Assembly: GCF_009727155.1 (NCBI RefSeq)
Contig: NZ_WNWM01000002.1
Location: 1,488,001-1,552,000, forward strand
DNA from: Pseudoduganella dura
Lineage (GTDB): Bacteria; Pseudomonadota; Gammaproteobacteria; Burkholderiales; Burkholderiaceae_D
Length of the DNA stretch: 64,000 bases
Direction of reading: 5' to 3'
Shown in pieces: positions 18,037 through 27,526 of this stretch. A model generated the notes under the pieces. The model had not been told where the DNA came from. It was given only the letters and a program-made list of their open reading frames with translations, and did no database searches. Position numbers and translations under genes: made by a program. The first letter of the stretch is position 1; every line of letters starts with the position of its first letter.

Positions 18037-18771
18037 TTATCCGCCGGCGCGGGCGCGGCGGCGCGCGGCGCCGAGGGCCAGCAGGCCGGCGCCCAGCATC
18101 GCATGCGTGGCGGGCTCGGGAACCGGGCTGACCGCCGCATCGATGGCGTTGTAGACGATCCGGTTCGACCAGGCCGCGTCCAGCGGATTGCCGTCGGACG
18201 TGACCAGGTTGACGTTGAACGCGACCACGGTACCGGCGCCATACTGGCGGTAGCCCAGCAGTGCCGCGCCGTCCTCCCACTCGAGCACCGGCGTCGCGCC
18301 TTCGGCGAACGCCGTGCCGACCTCGCGGCCGATCGTCGCGCCGCCCGCTTCCGGCAGGGTCACGCCCTGCAGCAGCCGGTCGCCGGCGGCCAGCGCGGTG
18401 ATGCCCGGCTGGGTTTCGGCGAGCACGGCATGGTGGTATTCGCCGACGACCGACAGGCCGGCGCCGATGCCCTTGTACGTCATGCTGAGCGGCTGCAGGA
18501 TCAGTGTGCCGCCGTTGTAGACGAATGCGTCGAGGGCCGCGCCATAAAACGTGGTATCGAACGTGCCGTCGAGAATCAACACGTCCAGGCCGGCCCAGTC
18601 GCGCTCGTCGAGCCGCGTGAACGTGCTGACGGTGTCGCCGCGCTGCGCGAGATTGTCGGCCAGTGTCGGGGTATGGAAATGGCTCCAGCCCATGCCGACA
18701 TTGGCGGCCTGCGCTGGAGCGGCCAGCGCCAGCAGCAGCGCCGCGGTGAGGGTGCCGAACGGTTTGAACAT
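18037..18771 (-). CDS. PEP-CTERM sorting domain protein with GATase1-like fold
   Basis: Predicted 244-residue exported protein. A signal peptide (about 1-22, APAQA-A) precedes a domain that resembles class I glutamine-amidotransferase/ThuA-like folds (AGLDVLILDG, YNGGTLILQPLSM, GTVVAFNVNLV). The C-terminal sorting tail has the VPEPATHAMLGAG motif, a hydrophobic stretch and the basic end RRRARAGG. The tail would be recognised by exosortase, probably linked to exopolysaccharide export. The ATG at 18771 follows GAGGAT. Its function beyond surface sorting is unknown. It converges with the upstream oxidoreductase gene. Confidence 0.85.
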   Translation of the reverse strand: MFKPFGTLTAALLLALAAPAQAANVGMGWSHFHTPTLADNLAQRGDTVSTFTRLDERDWAGLDVLILDGTFDTTFYGAALDAFVYNGGTLILQPLSMTYKGIGAGLSVVGEYHHAVLAETQPGITALAAGDRLLQGVTLPEAGGATIGREVGTAFAEGATPVLEWEDGAALLGYRQYGAGTVVAFNVNLVTSDGNPLDAAWSNRIVYNAIDAAVSPVPEPATHAMLGAGLLALGAARRRARAGG

Positions 18772-18941
18772 GGGAATCCTCGCCAGGTTTAAAAGTTACT
18801 AATGGCAAGTATTATATACAGAAAGAAATATATTCCCTCAATCAATTAGCTGTTTTGCAGGCTGGCGATATCGGCTGTGGCGTATCGGGCACGCGGCCCG
18901 GCCGGCGGCAAGGGGCGGCGGATCGCCGCTTTGAATGAAGC

Positions 18942-18968
18942 AAAAAAACCCGGGCACGGGGCCCGGGT
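18942..18968 (-). terminator. Rho-independent terminator of the helix-hairpin-helix gene
   Basis: On the minus strand a GC stem (ACCCGGGC pairing with GCCCGGGT) is followed by seven T. It lies about 20 bp after the stop at 18988. Confidence 0.8.
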
Positions 18969-18987
18969 CGTCCGATGCCGGCAAAGC

Positions 18988-19308
18988 TTACTTCTTCGCC
19001 GTGTCCTTTTTCGCTTCCGCCACCTTCACCGGCGCGCCGTCGCGCGATTTGCCATTCACCTGCAGCCCCGCCTCGGACAGCTTGGTGGCGTTCTTCTCCC
19101 CGACGCCTTTCACGCGCTTCTCGAAATCGGCCCAGTCCTTGAACTCACCCTTTGCCCGCTCATCCAGGATCGCTTTCGACTTGGTCGGGCCGATGCCCTT
19201 GATCGTGTCCAGCGCGGCCTGGTCGGCCTTGTTGATGTCGACCTGGGCAAAGGCGATGCCCATCGTGGCAACGACAGCGGCAACGGCGAGCAATAGTTTT
19301 TTCAGCAT
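18988..19308 (-). CDS. Small secreted helix-hairpin-helix (ComEA-like) protein
   Basis: Predicted 106-residue protein. A signal peptide (1-21, AFA-Q) is followed by a helix-hairpin-helix DNA-binding-type repeat. The pattern is VDINKADQAALDTIKGIGPTKSKAILDER, then GEFKDWADFEKRVKGVGEKNATKLSEAGL, the arrangement of ComEA C-terminal domains. The tail is Lys/Ala-rich. ComEA binds incoming DNA in the periplasm during natural transformation. Short free-standing copies like this are common and not always competence factors. The ATG at 19308 follows GGAGG; a longer in-frame ORF to 19440 has no signal peptide and was rejected. Confidence 0.85.
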   Translation of the reverse strand: MLKKLLLAVAAVVATMGIAFAQVDINKADQAALDTIKGIGPTKSKAILDERAKGEFKDWADFEKRVKGVGEKNATKLSEAGLQVNGKSRDGAPVKVAEAKKDTAKK

Positions 19309-19461
19309 GGTGACCTCCGTGAGTTGATGGTGACGCATTTGCGCCCCGACACAGAATAGCGGACTGAAGTGGAGTGCACAGCCGGATAACACGCGCCATT
19401 GCGGCCGGTCAGCGGGCTCATCGATGAGAGGAACTTCCACCCGGCGCCATTTTTTGCCCGG

Positions 19462-20202
19462 CTACATGCCGCGGAAGCGCGCCTGGAACCGCTGGCTGAC
19501 CGGCAGGCGTGCCGGATGATTGCGCAGCGTCAGCCACATGGCACCGTCGGCATCGCGCATGGCGGCGGCGATCCGGCGTACCGCCACCACGTAGCCCCGG
19601 TGCACCTGCCAGAAGCCGGCATCGGCGAGCATGTCCGCCAGTTCCTTCAGCGGCGTGCGGATATGGGCTTCAAGGCGGTCGGTAACCACGCGCGTGTACT
19701 TGGCCTCGGCGGCAAAATACACGATGTCGTGCAGGTCGATGAAATGAATGGTCTGGCCGACCGATGCCTGGATCCACGCGGGCGCGGCGGCCGGCTGCAG
19801 CCGCTGCGCGACCTGCGCCAGGTCCGGCGGCGGCAACGCGATGCGCTCCCGCACCCGTGCCACCGTGCGCGCCAGGCGCACCGGCTCCACCGGTTTCAGC
19901 ACGTAGTCGAGCGCCCCCTGGTCGAACGCGGCCACCGCATGCTCGTCGTAGGCGGTGACGAACACCACGTGCGTGCGGCCACCGAACGTGCGCGCCACGT
20001 CGAGGCCGGAGATGCCGGGCATGCGGATATCCAGGAACGCCAGGTCGGGTGCCAGCTCGCGCCCGAGCCGCAGCGCCTCGTAGCCGTCGGCCGCCTCGGC
20101 GACCAGTTCCGCTTCGGGCCACAGCTGCTGCAGCTGCTCGCGCAATGCGCTGCGCAGCAGTGGCTCATCATCGGCGATCAGCATCCGGGGGCGTATCGTC
20201 AT
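19462..20202 (-). CDS. LytTR-family response regulator
   Basis: Predicted 246-residue cytoplasmic response regulator, AlgR/LytR type. The receiver domain carries acidic residues D11/D12, phospho-acceptor Asp58 in FLDIRMPG, a Thr in VFVTAYDEHA and Lys in YVLKPVEPV. The C-terminal LytTR DNA-binding domain includes IHFIDLHDIVYFAAEAKYTRVVT and FWQVHRGYVV. Its ATG overlaps the stop of the kinase gene (ATGA), so the pair is coupled. Regulated genes cannot be told from the sequence. Confidence 0.93.
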   Translation of the reverse strand: MTIRPRMLIADDEPLLRSALREQLQQLWPEAELVAEAADGYEALRLGRELAPDLAFLDIRMPGISGLDVARTFGGRTHVVFVTAYDEHAVAAFDQGALDYVLKPVEPVRLARTVARVRERIALPPPDLAQVAQRLQPAAAPAWIQASVGQTIHFIDLHDIVYFAAEAKYTRVVTDRLEAHIRTPLKELADMLADAGFWQVHRGYVVAVRRIAAAMRDADGAMWLTLRNHPARLPVSQRFQARFRGM

Positions 20203-21251
20203 GCCTGTGCTCCTTCCTTCAGCGGCAATGTGAGCTCGGCCTCGGTCCAGCCGCCGGTGCCGGTGCGCAGTGCGAAGCCGGCGCGCCCGCCATACAGCGC
20301 GGCCAGCCGTTCGCGCAGGTTGCGCAAGCCGATACCGCTGCCCAGCACGGTGGCGCCGGGGCCCGCCCCATCGTCGGCGACGAGGATACGCAGCACGCCA
20401 TCGCCGGCCGAGGCGGATACCCGCACGTTCACCTTGCCGGGCTTGGGCTCCACGCCGTGACGGATCGCGTTCTCCACCAGCGTCATCAAAACCAGTGGCG
20501 GCAAATCCGCTCCCAGCAGGCCGGCCGGGCAATCGACCTGCGCGACGAGCCGGTCGCCGAAGCGGATCGCCATCAGCGCCAGGTAGTGTTCGGCCAGCTC
20601 GCACTCGCGGCCCAGCGTGGACGACGCGGTGCGCAGGTCGGGCAGCGCCGCGCGCAGGTAGGCGATCAGGTGATCGAGCATGCGCACCGCCTGGTCGGGC
20701 GCGTGCAGCGCCAAGTAGCGGGTGTTGGCCAGGGTGTTGAACAGGAAATGGGGCTCGACCTGGGCCTGCAGCGATTTCAGCTGCGCCTGCAATGCGGCGT
20801 GCTTCAGGTTCGCCAGCTGCAGCGCCTGGGCCTGGCGCTGGGCGTTCACCAGCGGAACGCCGAACATCGCCACGCCGAATGCCAGCGCGCAGCCGAACAG
20901 CTGCGTGTCGTCCAGCATGGCGGGAGTGGCCGTGTCGCACGCGCGATACACGCGCACGGCAACCCACGCGCCCGCCGGCAGCGCCATGGGGATGAGCAGC
21001 CAGATCCATAGCCAGCGCGCGGCGGGCGGCAGCACGCGGCGCAGCAATGCCACGCCGGCGTTGACCACTGCCGCCGCGGCAAGCAAGGCCGCGAACAGCG
21101 CGCACCATGCCTCGGCATGCAGCAGCCAGCCAGCCCCCGCGAGGCCGGCCGCCAGCGCGGCGCTGATGAAGGCATGGCGCGGCGTGCCGGCGAGCTGGCG
21201 CAGCGCCTGCTGCGGGCCGGGCCACGGCGTGGCCGCCGCCGGTTCGCCCAT
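20199..21251 (-). CDS. LytS/AlgZ-type sensor histidine kinase
   Basis: Predicted 350-residue inner-membrane kinase. About four hydrophobic segments lie between residues 28 and 135, followed by a coiled linker and the His_kinase domain with phospho-acceptor His168 in QVEPHFLFNTLANTRYLAL. The ATPase part has LVENAIRHGVEP (N-box) and GSGIGLRNLRERL (G-box). No separate periplasmic sensor domain is present, so the signal is probably sensed in the membrane or by a partner. The start codon abuts the stop of the secreted protein gene before it, making a three-gene operon with the LytTR regulator. Confidence 0.92.
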   Translation of the reverse strand: MGEPAAATPWPGPQQALRQLAGTPRHAFISAALAAGLAGAGWLLHAEAWCALFAALLAAAAVVNAGVALLRRVLPPAARWLWIWLLIPMALPAGAWVAVRVYRACDTATPAMLDDTQLFGCALAFGVAMFGVPLVNAQRQAQALQLANLKHAALQAQLKSLQAQVEPHFLFNTLANTRYLALHAPDQAVRMLDHLIAYLRAALPDLRTASSTLGRECELAEHYLALMAIRFGDRLVAQVDCPAGLLGADLPPLVLMTLVENAIRHGVEPKPGKVNVRVSASAGDGVLRILVADDGAGPGATVLGSGIGLRNLRERLAALYGGRAGFALRTGTGGWTEAELTLPLKEGAQA

Positions 21252-21821
21252 TTACAGCGAAGGCCTGGTGGCCAGGTTCTTGTCCATGCGCAGGCTGTCG
21301 ACCGGCACGTCCTTGCCGACGACTTCGAGCTTGAGATCGTCGATCCACACGGTGCCCTTGCCGGCGCCGATCACGCCGAAGGCCACCACGCTGGCATCCT
21401 GCGGCACGTCCAGCGTGACGCTGCGCGGTTGCCAGCCCGTGGTGCCGCTGATCGGCTTGTCGGCGCTGTTGTAGAAGGCGGCACCGGGCTGGCTGGGGCG
21501 ATCGACCCGCATCCACAGGCCGCTCCATTTGGAGATATCGCGCGTGCGGACCTGCGCCGTGAAGCGCACCCGCTTGCCCGCATAATCCGCGGCGGAAATC
21601 TGCTGCATCAGCGTGCCCCAGCCATCGCCGTCGCCCCGCACCTGCCGCAGGAACTTGGCATTGCCGCCGCGGGCGAAGCCGTCGGCATCGATGCCGATTT
21701 CATACTGGTCGGGCGCCTGGCCCGCCTTGACCCAGGGGTCGCCCAGGCTCTTCGCCGGCGAGGCAATGGCAACGACTGAAGCGGCGGCAATGGCCGCCAT
21801 GACGACGAGATGCGGTTTCAT
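21252..21821 (-). CDS. Secreted beta-sandwich protein, carbohydrate-binding-like, in a two-component operon
   Basis: Predicted 189-residue exported protein with a signal peptide (about 1-26). The mature part is a single beta-sandwich-like domain: QYEIGIDADG, GWGTLMQQISAADYAGKRVRFTAQVRT, SGLWMRVDRP, GWQPRSVTLDVPQDASVVAFGVIGAGKGTVWIDDLKLEVV. This is a jelly-roll pattern common in carbohydrate-binding modules. The ATG at 21821 follows GGAGAG; the ATG at 21842 lacks such a site. The stop directly precedes the kinase start, so it may be a signal-binding partner of the LytS/LytTR pair. I do not recognise a named family. Confidence 0.75.
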   Translation of the reverse strand: MKPHLVVMAAIAAASVVAIASPAKSLGDPWVKAGQAPDQYEIGIDADGFARGGNAKFLRQVRGDGDGWGTLMQQISAADYAGKRVRFTAQVRTRDISKWSGLWMRVDRPSQPGAAFYNSADKPISGTTGWQPRSVTLDVPQDASVVAFGVIGAGKGTVWIDDLKLEVVGKDVPVDSLRMDKNLATRPSL

Positions 21822-21956
21822 ACGGTGCTCTCCGAAAGGCATGACAAAGGTGTCATGCCGTTACTGTGCCGCCTGACCTGCCCCTGTGGCAGCGATGCGA
21901 CGGGCGCGCCGCCCGCCGGACGAACGCCGCACCGGCGCGATGAACGCGCCGGCCGG

Positions 21957-22898
21957 TCAGCCGCCGAACAGCTCTTCGCGCGTGACGGTGGCGGTGCCCA
22001 GCTTGCCGACGACGATGCCGCCGGCGCGGTTGGCCGTCTGCACCGCGTCCTGCCAGCCTGCGCCGGCGCCCAGCATGGCCGCCATCGTGGCGATCACCGT
22101 GTCGCCCGCGCCGGAGACGTCGAACACCTCGCGCGCGGCGGCCGGGATATGGAACCGGTCATCCTTGGTGTACAGCGTCATGCCCTCTTCCGAGCGGGTC
22201 AGCAGCAATGCCTCGAGCAGCAGCGATTCGCGCAGGTTCTGCGCCTTCGCCGTCAATTGCTCCTCGCTGTTCCAGCTGCCGACGATGCGTTTCAGCTCGC
22301 CCTTGTTCGGGGTGAGCACCGTGGCGCCCGTGTAGCGGGTGAAATCGTCGCCCTTCGGGTCGACCATCACGATCTTGTTGGCGGCGCGCGCGGCCATGAT
22401 CATGTCGGACACGTTGACCAGGCTGCCCTTGGCATAGTCGGACAGCACGATCACATCGTGGTCGGGCAGCAGCGCGCGGTATTGCAGCAGCTTGTCGCGC
22501 AGGACCACGTCGCTGGGCGGTTCCTCGAAATCGATGCGCAGCATCTGCTGCTGGCGGCCGATCACGCGCAGCTTGATGATGGTGGAGATCGCCTCGTCGC
22601 GCTTCAGGTAGCTGTGGATGCTGCCGCCGGCCAGCAGCTGTTCGACTTCGGTACCCGCTTCATCGGCGCCGACGACGCCCAGCAGGCCGGCGCGGGCGCC
22701 CAGCGCCGCCGCGTTGCGGGCCACGTTGGCGGCGCCGCCCAGGCGCGCTTCGCGTTTTTCGACGCGCACGATCGGCACCGGCGCTTCCGGCGAAATACGG
22801 GCGACTTCGCCGAACCAGTAACGGTCGAGCATGACGTCGCCGACGACGAGGAGGCGGACTTTGTCGAGGGCGGGAGGAGTGTAGGTGGTGAGGGTCAA
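21957..22898 (-). CDS. rfaE1: D-glycero-beta-D-manno-heptose-7-phosphate kinase (PfkB family)
   Basis: Predicted 313-residue kinase that phosphorylates heptose 7-phosphate at C1 for the LPS inner-core precursor ADP-heptose. PfkB-family signatures are GGAANVARNAAALGA near the N-terminus and the C-terminal AREVFDVSGAGDTVIATMA, where the Asp is the catalytic base. It lacks the adenylyltransferase half found in fused HldE, so it is the separate domain-I enzyme. The chosen start is TTG at 22898, preceded by AAGGAT, because no ATG lies near LDKVRLLVVGDVMLDRYW; the first in-frame ATG (23048) would overlap lapB. It follows lapA-lapB as in other betaproteobacteria. Confidence 0.88.
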   Translation of the reverse strand: MTLTTYTPPALDKVRLLVVGDVMLDRYWFGEVARISPEAPVPIVRVEKREARLGGAANVARNAAALGARAGLLGVVGADEAGTEVEQLLAGGSIHSYLKRDEAISTIIKLRVIGRQQQMLRIDFEEPPSDVVLRDKLLQYRALLPDHDVIVLSDYAKGSLVNVSDMIMAARAANKIVMVDPKGDDFTRYTGATVLTPNKGELKRIVGSWNSEEQLTAKAQNLRESLLLEALLLTRSEEGMTLYTKDDRFHIPAAAREVFDVSGAGDTVIATMAAMLGAGAGWQDAVQTANRAGGIVVGKLGTATVTREELFGG

Positions 22899-22996
22899 GG
22901 CGGATCCTTCAGATTTCGCGTCTCGGGCCGAGGCGAATCGTTGATTCAACAATGCCAACCCCGGCCGTTCGCCGTCGGGGCTGGCGTGCAGATGGG

Positions 22997-24172
22997 TCAG
23001 TTCATCACATTCAGTTCTTCGGTGCGGCGCGGCGGGTAGGTTTCCCAACGGCTACAGCCCGGGCAGTGCCAGTAGAACTGGCGCGCCTTGAAGCCGCAGT
23101 GGCTGCACTGGTAGCGCGCCAGCTTTTGCGTGTAGCCGTGCACCAGGTTCTGCACCAGCGACAGCTCGGCCAGCACGGTCGGCGAGGCGTCCAGCATGCG
23201 GGCTTCCAGGAACTTGTCGAGGCCCAGCAGGGTCGGCGTGCGGCGCAGCTCGTCGCCGACGAGGTTGCGCGCGGCTTCCACGCCTTCCAGGTCCAGCACG
23301 GCCTTGAACACCACTTCCAGCAGGTCGATCGACGAGGCCTGCTGCAGGTACGACTTCAGCAGCGACAGTCCTTCTTCCGAACGATTGACCTTCCTGTAGC
23401 CATCCATCAGCCGCTGGGCGACCAGCGCCACGTGCGGCACGCTCTGCTGCTCGACACGGCGCCACATCGCCAGCGCGCCTTCGGCATCGCCCCGGGCCAG
23501 ATGCACGTCGCCGCACAGGATGGTGGCGCGCACGCTGGTGCGGTCGGCCTGCAGCGCCTTGTCCAGCAGCGGCATCGCTTCGTCGGGATGCATGTGCACC
23601 AGCGCATCCTGCGCCAGCTCGCAGTAGAACTGCGCGATCTCCTTCTGGCGCGAACCGGCGCCCGCTTCCTGCAGCGCCAGCGCGGCTTCGATGGCGCGCT
23701 GCCATTCCTTTTCGCGCTGGTAGATTTCCAGCAACGCGCGGCGGCCCTGCACCGCGTACGAGGTGTCCAGCAGGCGGGTATAGGTTTCCTCGGCGCGGTC
23801 CAGCAGGCCGGCTTTCAGGTAATCCTGGCCCAGTTCATATTCGGCGTGCGCGCGCTCGTCGGCCGGCAGGTCGGGGCGCGACAGCAGGTTCTGGTGCATG
23901 CGGATCGCCCGTTCGGTCTCGCCGCGGCGGCGGAACAGGTTGCCGAGCGCGAAGTGCAGCTCGGTCGATTCCGGGTCCTGCTTGACGATGTCGATGAACG
24001 AATCGACCGCCTTGTCCGGCTGGTCGTTCAGCAGGTGGTTCAGGCCCTTGAAGTAGCCGCGCGGCAGCGTGCGCGATTCCGATACCAGTTGCCGGATATC
24101 GACGCGCGCGGCAATCCATCCCAGGCCGAAGAATGCCGGGATACCCAGTAACCACCAGAGTTCGAATTCCAT
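22997..24172 (-). CDS. lapB: Lipopolysaccharide assembly protein B (YciM)
   Basis: Predicted 391-residue membrane-anchored cytoplasmic protein. An N-terminal membrane helix (FELWWLLGIPAFFGLGWIAA) is followed by tetratricopeptide-like repeats (about 60-340). At the end is a rubredoxin-type metal site with CSHCGF and HCPGCSRW. LapB balances LPS synthesis by guiding FtsH-dependent turnover of LpxC. The ATG at 24172 was preferred over 24223 because it starts the membrane helix directly. It lies 76 bp after lapA and before rfaE1, the usual order. Confidence 0.93.
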   Translation of the reverse strand: MEFELWWLLGIPAFFGLGWIAARVDIRQLVSESRTLPRGYFKGLNHLLNDQPDKAVDSFIDIVKQDPESTELHFALGNLFRRRGETERAIRMHQNLLSRPDLPADERAHAEYELGQDYLKAGLLDRAEETYTRLLDTSYAVQGRRALLEIYQREKEWQRAIEAALALQEAGAGSRQKEIAQFYCELAQDALVHMHPDEAMPLLDKALQADRTSVRATILCGDVHLARGDAEGALAMWRRVEQQSVPHVALVAQRLMDGYRKVNRSEEGLSLLKSYLQQASSIDLLEVVFKAVLDLEGVEAARNLVGDELRRTPTLLGLDKFLEARMLDASPTVLAELSLVQNLVHGYTQKLARYQCSHCGFKARQFYWHCPGCSRWETYPPRRTEELNVMN

Positions 24173-24248
24173 GTGTTCTTGTTTGTTCTTGTTTGTGCTT
24201 CGATAAAACGTGAGGGCGCGCACCGGACCATATCGTCGCGCGGCGGCA

Positions 24249-24548
24249 TCACTGCTGCGCGTTCACGCTGTCGGGCGCGCGGTTGACCTGCAGCGCGGCG
24301 CTTTGCAGGGTGGCGATGGTGATCTTTTGCCGCGTCGCTTCGCGGCGCTGGCGAACGATCGAGGGAGTCAGGGCGAGCACGCCGAGGGCGGCGCCGGCCA
24401 CGAAGAAGGCCAGCAGCAGCAGCACCAGGGGGCCGCGCAACTCGTAATTGAGGAACAGGTGCAGGTCGACTTCCTGCGTGTTTTTCAGGGCGAAGCCGAA
24501 GAACAGCACGAACAGCACGATGCCGACGACAGTGGAAATGATTTTCAT
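24249..24548 (-). CDS. lapA: Lipopolysaccharide assembly protein A domain protein (DUF1049)
   Basis: Predicted 99-residue inner-membrane protein with two membrane segments (about 3-22 and 38-63). The typical LapA core is NTQEVDLHLFLNYELRGPLVLLLLAFFVAGAALGVL, followed by a short basic cytoplasmic tail. LapA acts with LapB in LPS assembly control. Its place between ihfB and lapB is the conserved one. Confidence 0.9.
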   Translation of the reverse strand: MKIISTVVGIVLFVLFFGFALKNTQEVDLHLFLNYELRGPLVLLLLAFFVAGAALGVLALTPSIVRQRREATRQKITIATLQSAALQVNRAPDSVNAQQ

Positions 24549-24630
24549 GCTTTAGCGTTCCCGTTTGCTTCCCGTATCAGAAGACCGGATATTACCGCTT
24601 TTGGGGCCGATCCCGAAACGTCCGGACGAT

Positions 24631-24660
24631 AAAAAAGGGCAGGCTCGCGCCCGCCCCTTT
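24631..24660 (-). terminator. Terminator between ihfB and lapA
   Basis: On the minus strand an 8-bp GC stem (GGGCGGGC with GCCTGCCC, one wobble, 4-nt loop) is followed by six T. It suggests that rpsA-ihfB transcription partly ends before lapA. Confidence 0.75.
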
Positions 24661-24682
24661 TCGACTATCCGGTGCAGAGACT

Positions 24683-24988
24683 TCAATCCTCGATGATCGG
24701 TTGCCCGACCATCGCATCCACACGCTCGCGCAACTGCTTGCCCGGCTTGAAGTGCGGCACCCGTTTTTCGGGCACCATCACCTTGTCGCCGGATTTCGGG
24801 TTGCGGCCGATGCGCGGTGGCCGGCTGTTCAGGGCAAAGCTGCCGAAGCCCCGGATCTCGATGCGCTGGCCGGCCGACAGGGCACCGGTCATCGCGTCGA
24901 GAATGGTCTTCACGGCATACTCCGCATCCTTTGCCACCAGCTGCGAATAACGCTCAGCCAGGCGGTTGATCAGTTCGGACTTGGTCAT
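24683..24988 (-). CDS. ihfB: Integration host factor beta subunit
   Basis: Predicted 101-residue DNA-bending protein of the HU/IHF family that pairs with IHF-alpha. Family features are [14 protein letters not shown] at the start, [29 protein letters not shown] across the beta arms (the minor-groove-inserting Pro lies in this arm) and the end [14 protein letters not shown]. It follows rpsA directly, an order conserved in many Proteobacteria. Confidence 0.96.
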   Translation of the reverse strand: MTKSELINRLAERYSQLVAKDAEYAVKTILDAMTGALSAGQRIEIRGFGSFALNSRPPRIGRNPKSGDKVMVPEKRVPHFKPGKQLRERVDAMVGQPIIED

Positions 24989-25018
24989 CTGCGTTCCAGA
25001 AAAAAAGTCTGTCGGTAA

Positions 25019-26695
25019 TTAGTTCTTATTATCGAACTTGGCCTTCAGCAGTGCGCCCAGGCTGGTGGTGCCCGATGCGGCGTTGCTGTCGGATGCCATC
25101 TTCTGCATCTGCTCGGCGGTTTCAGCATTGTCCTTGGCCTTGATGGACAGCTGGATGCTGCGTGCCTTGCGGTCGATGTTGATGACCAGGGCTTCGACGG
25201 AGTCGCCAACCTTCAGGTGCGTGCCGGCATCTTCCACGCGGTCGCGGGAGATTTCGGAAGCGCGCAGGTAGCCTTCGACTTCTTCGTTCAGCTGGATCAC
25301 GGCGCCTTTCGGCTCCACCGATTTCACGGTGCCGGTAACCAGCGAGCCTTTGTCGTTCAGGGCTGCGAAGTTGTTGAACGGGTCGCCTTCCAGCTGCTTC
25401 ACGCCCAGGGAGACGCGCTCGCGCTCGACGTCGATGGCCAGAACAACGGCTTCCAGTTCGTCGCCCTTCTTGAACTTGCGCACGGCTTCTTCGCCGGCTT
25501 CGGTCCAGGACAGGTCGGACAGGTGCACCAGGCCGTCGATGTTGCCGGCCAGGCCGATGAACACGCCGAAGTCGGTGATCGACTTGATCGCGCCGCGCAC
25601 TTTGTCGCCCTTCTTGTGGGTGACGCCGAAGTCATCCCAAGGATTGGCCTTGCACTGCTTCATGCCCAGCGAGATACGGCGACGCTCTTCGTCGATCTCC
25701 AGGACCATGACTTCGACTTCGTCGCCCAGCTGCACGACCTTGTTCGGGGCCACGTTCTTGTTGGTCCAGTCCATCTCGGAAACGTGCACCAGGCCTTCGA
25801 TGCCCTGTTCCACTTCCACGAACGCGCCGTAGTCGGTCAGGTTCGTCACTTTGCCGAACAGGCGGGTGCCTTGCGGGTAACGACGGGACAGACCGGTCCA
25901 AGGATCGTCGCCCAGCTGCTTCACGCCCAGCGAAACGCGGTTCTTTTCCTGATCGTATTTCAGGACTTTCGCGGTGATTTCCTGGCCAACCGTCAGCACT
26001 TCCGACGGGTGACGCACGCGGCGCCATGCCAGGTCGGTGATGTGCAGCAGGCCGTCGATGCCGCCCAGGTCCACGAACGCGCCGTAGTCGGTGATGTTCT
26101 TGACGACGCCGGTCACGACCGTGCCTTCCTTCAGCGTTTCCATCAGTTTCTGACGCTCTTCGCCCATCGATGCTTCGATGACGGCGCGGCGGGACAGAAC
26201 GACGTTGTTACGCTTGCGGTCCAGCTTGATGACCTTGAATTCGAGGGTCTTGCCTTCGAACGGGGTCGTGTCCTTGACCGGACGGGTGTCGACCAGCGAA
26301 CCCGGCAGGAATGCGCGGATGCCGTTGGTCAGAACGGTCAGGCCGCCCTTGACTTTGCCGTTCACGGTACCGGTGACGATCTCGCCCGATTCCATTGCTT
26401 TTTCCAGTGCCAGCCACGATGCCAGGCGCTTGGCCTTGTCGCGCGACAGGATGGTATCGCCGAAACCATTTTCCAGCGATTCGATGGCCACGGAAACGAA
26501 GTCGCCTACTTTGACTTCCAGTTCGCCCTGGTCATTCTTGAATTCTTCAACGGGGATGAAAGCTTCCGATTTCAGGCCGGCGTTCACGATCACGAAGTTG
26601 TGATCCAGACGCACGACTTCAGCGGAGATCACTTCGCCAGAGCGCATGTCTTGACGTGACAGGGACTCTTCGAAGAGGGCTGCGAAACTTTCCAT
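25019..26695 (-). CDS. rpsA: 30S ribosomal protein S1
   Basis: Predicted 558-residue S1 protein with six S1/OB repeats; several carry the GAFVDLGG-, [10 protein letters not shown] and [14 protein letters not shown] cores followed by [14 protein letters not shown] segments. It helps the 30S subunit bind structured mRNA. The start [23 protein letters not shown] matches the family. The region before the ATG is AU-rich with no clear Shine-Dalgarno, in line with the known autogenous control of rpsA. Codons here are less GC-rich than neighbours, as expected for a highly expressed gene. Confidence 0.97.
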   Translation of the reverse strand: MESFAALFEESLSRQDMRSGEVISAEVVRLDHNFVIVNAGLKSEAFIPVEEFKNDQGELEVKVGDFVSVAIESLENGFGDTILSRDKAKRLASWLALEKAMESGEIVTGTVNGKVKGGLTVLTNGIRAFLPGSLVDTRPVKDTTPFEGKTLEFKVIKLDRKRNNVVLSRRAVIEASMGEERQKLMETLKEGTVVTGVVKNITDYGAFVDLGGIDGLLHITDLAWRRVRHPSEVLTVGQEITAKVLKYDQEKNRVSLGVKQLGDDPWTGLSRRYPQGTRLFGKVTNLTDYGAFVEVEQGIEGLVHVSEMDWTNKNVAPNKVVQLGDEVEVMVLEIDEERRRISLGMKQCKANPWDDFGVTHKKGDKVRGAIKSITDFGVFIGLAGNIDGLVHLSDLSWTEAGEEAVRKFKKGDELEAVVLAIDVERERVSLGVKQLEGDPFNNFAALNDKGSLVTGTVKSVEPKGAVIQLNEEVEGYLRASEISRDRVEDAGTHLKVGDSVEALVINIDRKARSIQLSIKAKDNAETAEQMQKMASDSNAASGTTSLGALLKAKFDNKN

Positions 26696-26829
26696 TTAAA
26701 TTAATTCCAGGTTATCCAGCAAGGCTCGCAAAATGCGACTTCAACTGGGTTAGGGGTTGATACATGCCGGGGGCGGACAGAGCACGCCCCGGCTCCAAGC
26801 TCACACTGCTCGACTACGACTCTACTCAG

Positions 26830-27498
26830 CTACCTCCCGGCGGCCGCATACCATCCCAGCACCTGTTCTACGGCGGCTTCCACCGTCATGTTCGAGGTAT
26901 CGAGTACATGCGCCCCCTCTGCGGGGACGAGAGGTGCGATGGCCCGGTGGGTATCCCGGTCGTCGCGCGCTTTCAAATCCATCAGGAGGTCGTCCATGTT
27001 AGCAGAAAATCCCTTGCCGATCAATTGCTTATAACGGCGATCCGCGCGCGCTTCGACACTTGCAGTCAGGAACACCTTTAATTGTGCGTGGGGAAAGATT
27101 ACTGTGCCCATGTCGCGGCCGTCTGCCACCAGGCCGGGGGCCTTGCGAAACCCCAGCTGCAGGCCGAACAGCGCCTGGCGCACCGCGGGCAAGGCGGCGA
27201 TCTTCGACGCCGTATTGCCCACCTCCTCCGCGCGGATCGCTTCCGTCACGTTCTCGTTGGACAGGAAAATGGCATCGCCGGAAAAGTGGATATGGAGGTG
27301 CTCGGCAAGTTTCGCAAGAGCATGCTCATCGGTCAGCGGCGTCTGGCGGCGCAGCGCCTGCAGCGCCGTCAGGCGGTACAGCGCACCGGAATCGAGCAGG
27401 TGGAAGCCGAGTTTCTCGGCGACCTTGTGGGCAACGGTCCCCTTGCCGGAGGCGGTGGGGCCGTCGATCGTGATGACGGGAATGTTCGTGGTAGGCAT
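26830..27498 (-). CDS. cmk: Cytidylate kinase
   Basis: Predicted 222-residue enzyme that phosphorylates CMP and dCMP with ATP. The P-loop is [21 protein letters not shown], followed by LDSGALYR, the CMP-binding insert and [13 protein letters not shown], all standard Cmk motifs. It lies 134 bp before rpsA in the usual order. Upstream lies a 52-bp palindrome separating it from aroA. Confidence 0.96.
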   Translation of the reverse strand: MPTTNIPVITIDGPTASGKGTVAHKVAEKLGFHLLDSGALYRLTALQALRRQTPLTDEHALAKLAEHLHIHFSGDAIFLSNENVTEAIRAEEVGNTASKIAALPAVRQALFGLQLGFRKAPGLVADGRDMGTVIFPHAQLKVFLTASVEARADRRYKQLIGKGFSANMDDLLMDLKARDDRDTHRAIAPLVPAEGAHVLDTSNMTVEAAVEQVLGWYAAAGR

Positions 27499-27526
27499 GA
27501 AGCGGATTTTAACCCGCTTATAAATG

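Noticed and set aside
21932..21952. CCGGCGCG/CGCGCCGG hairpin after rfaE1 as a terminator
   Set aside because: It is stable but has no T-run on the minus strand, so intrinsic termination is not supported.
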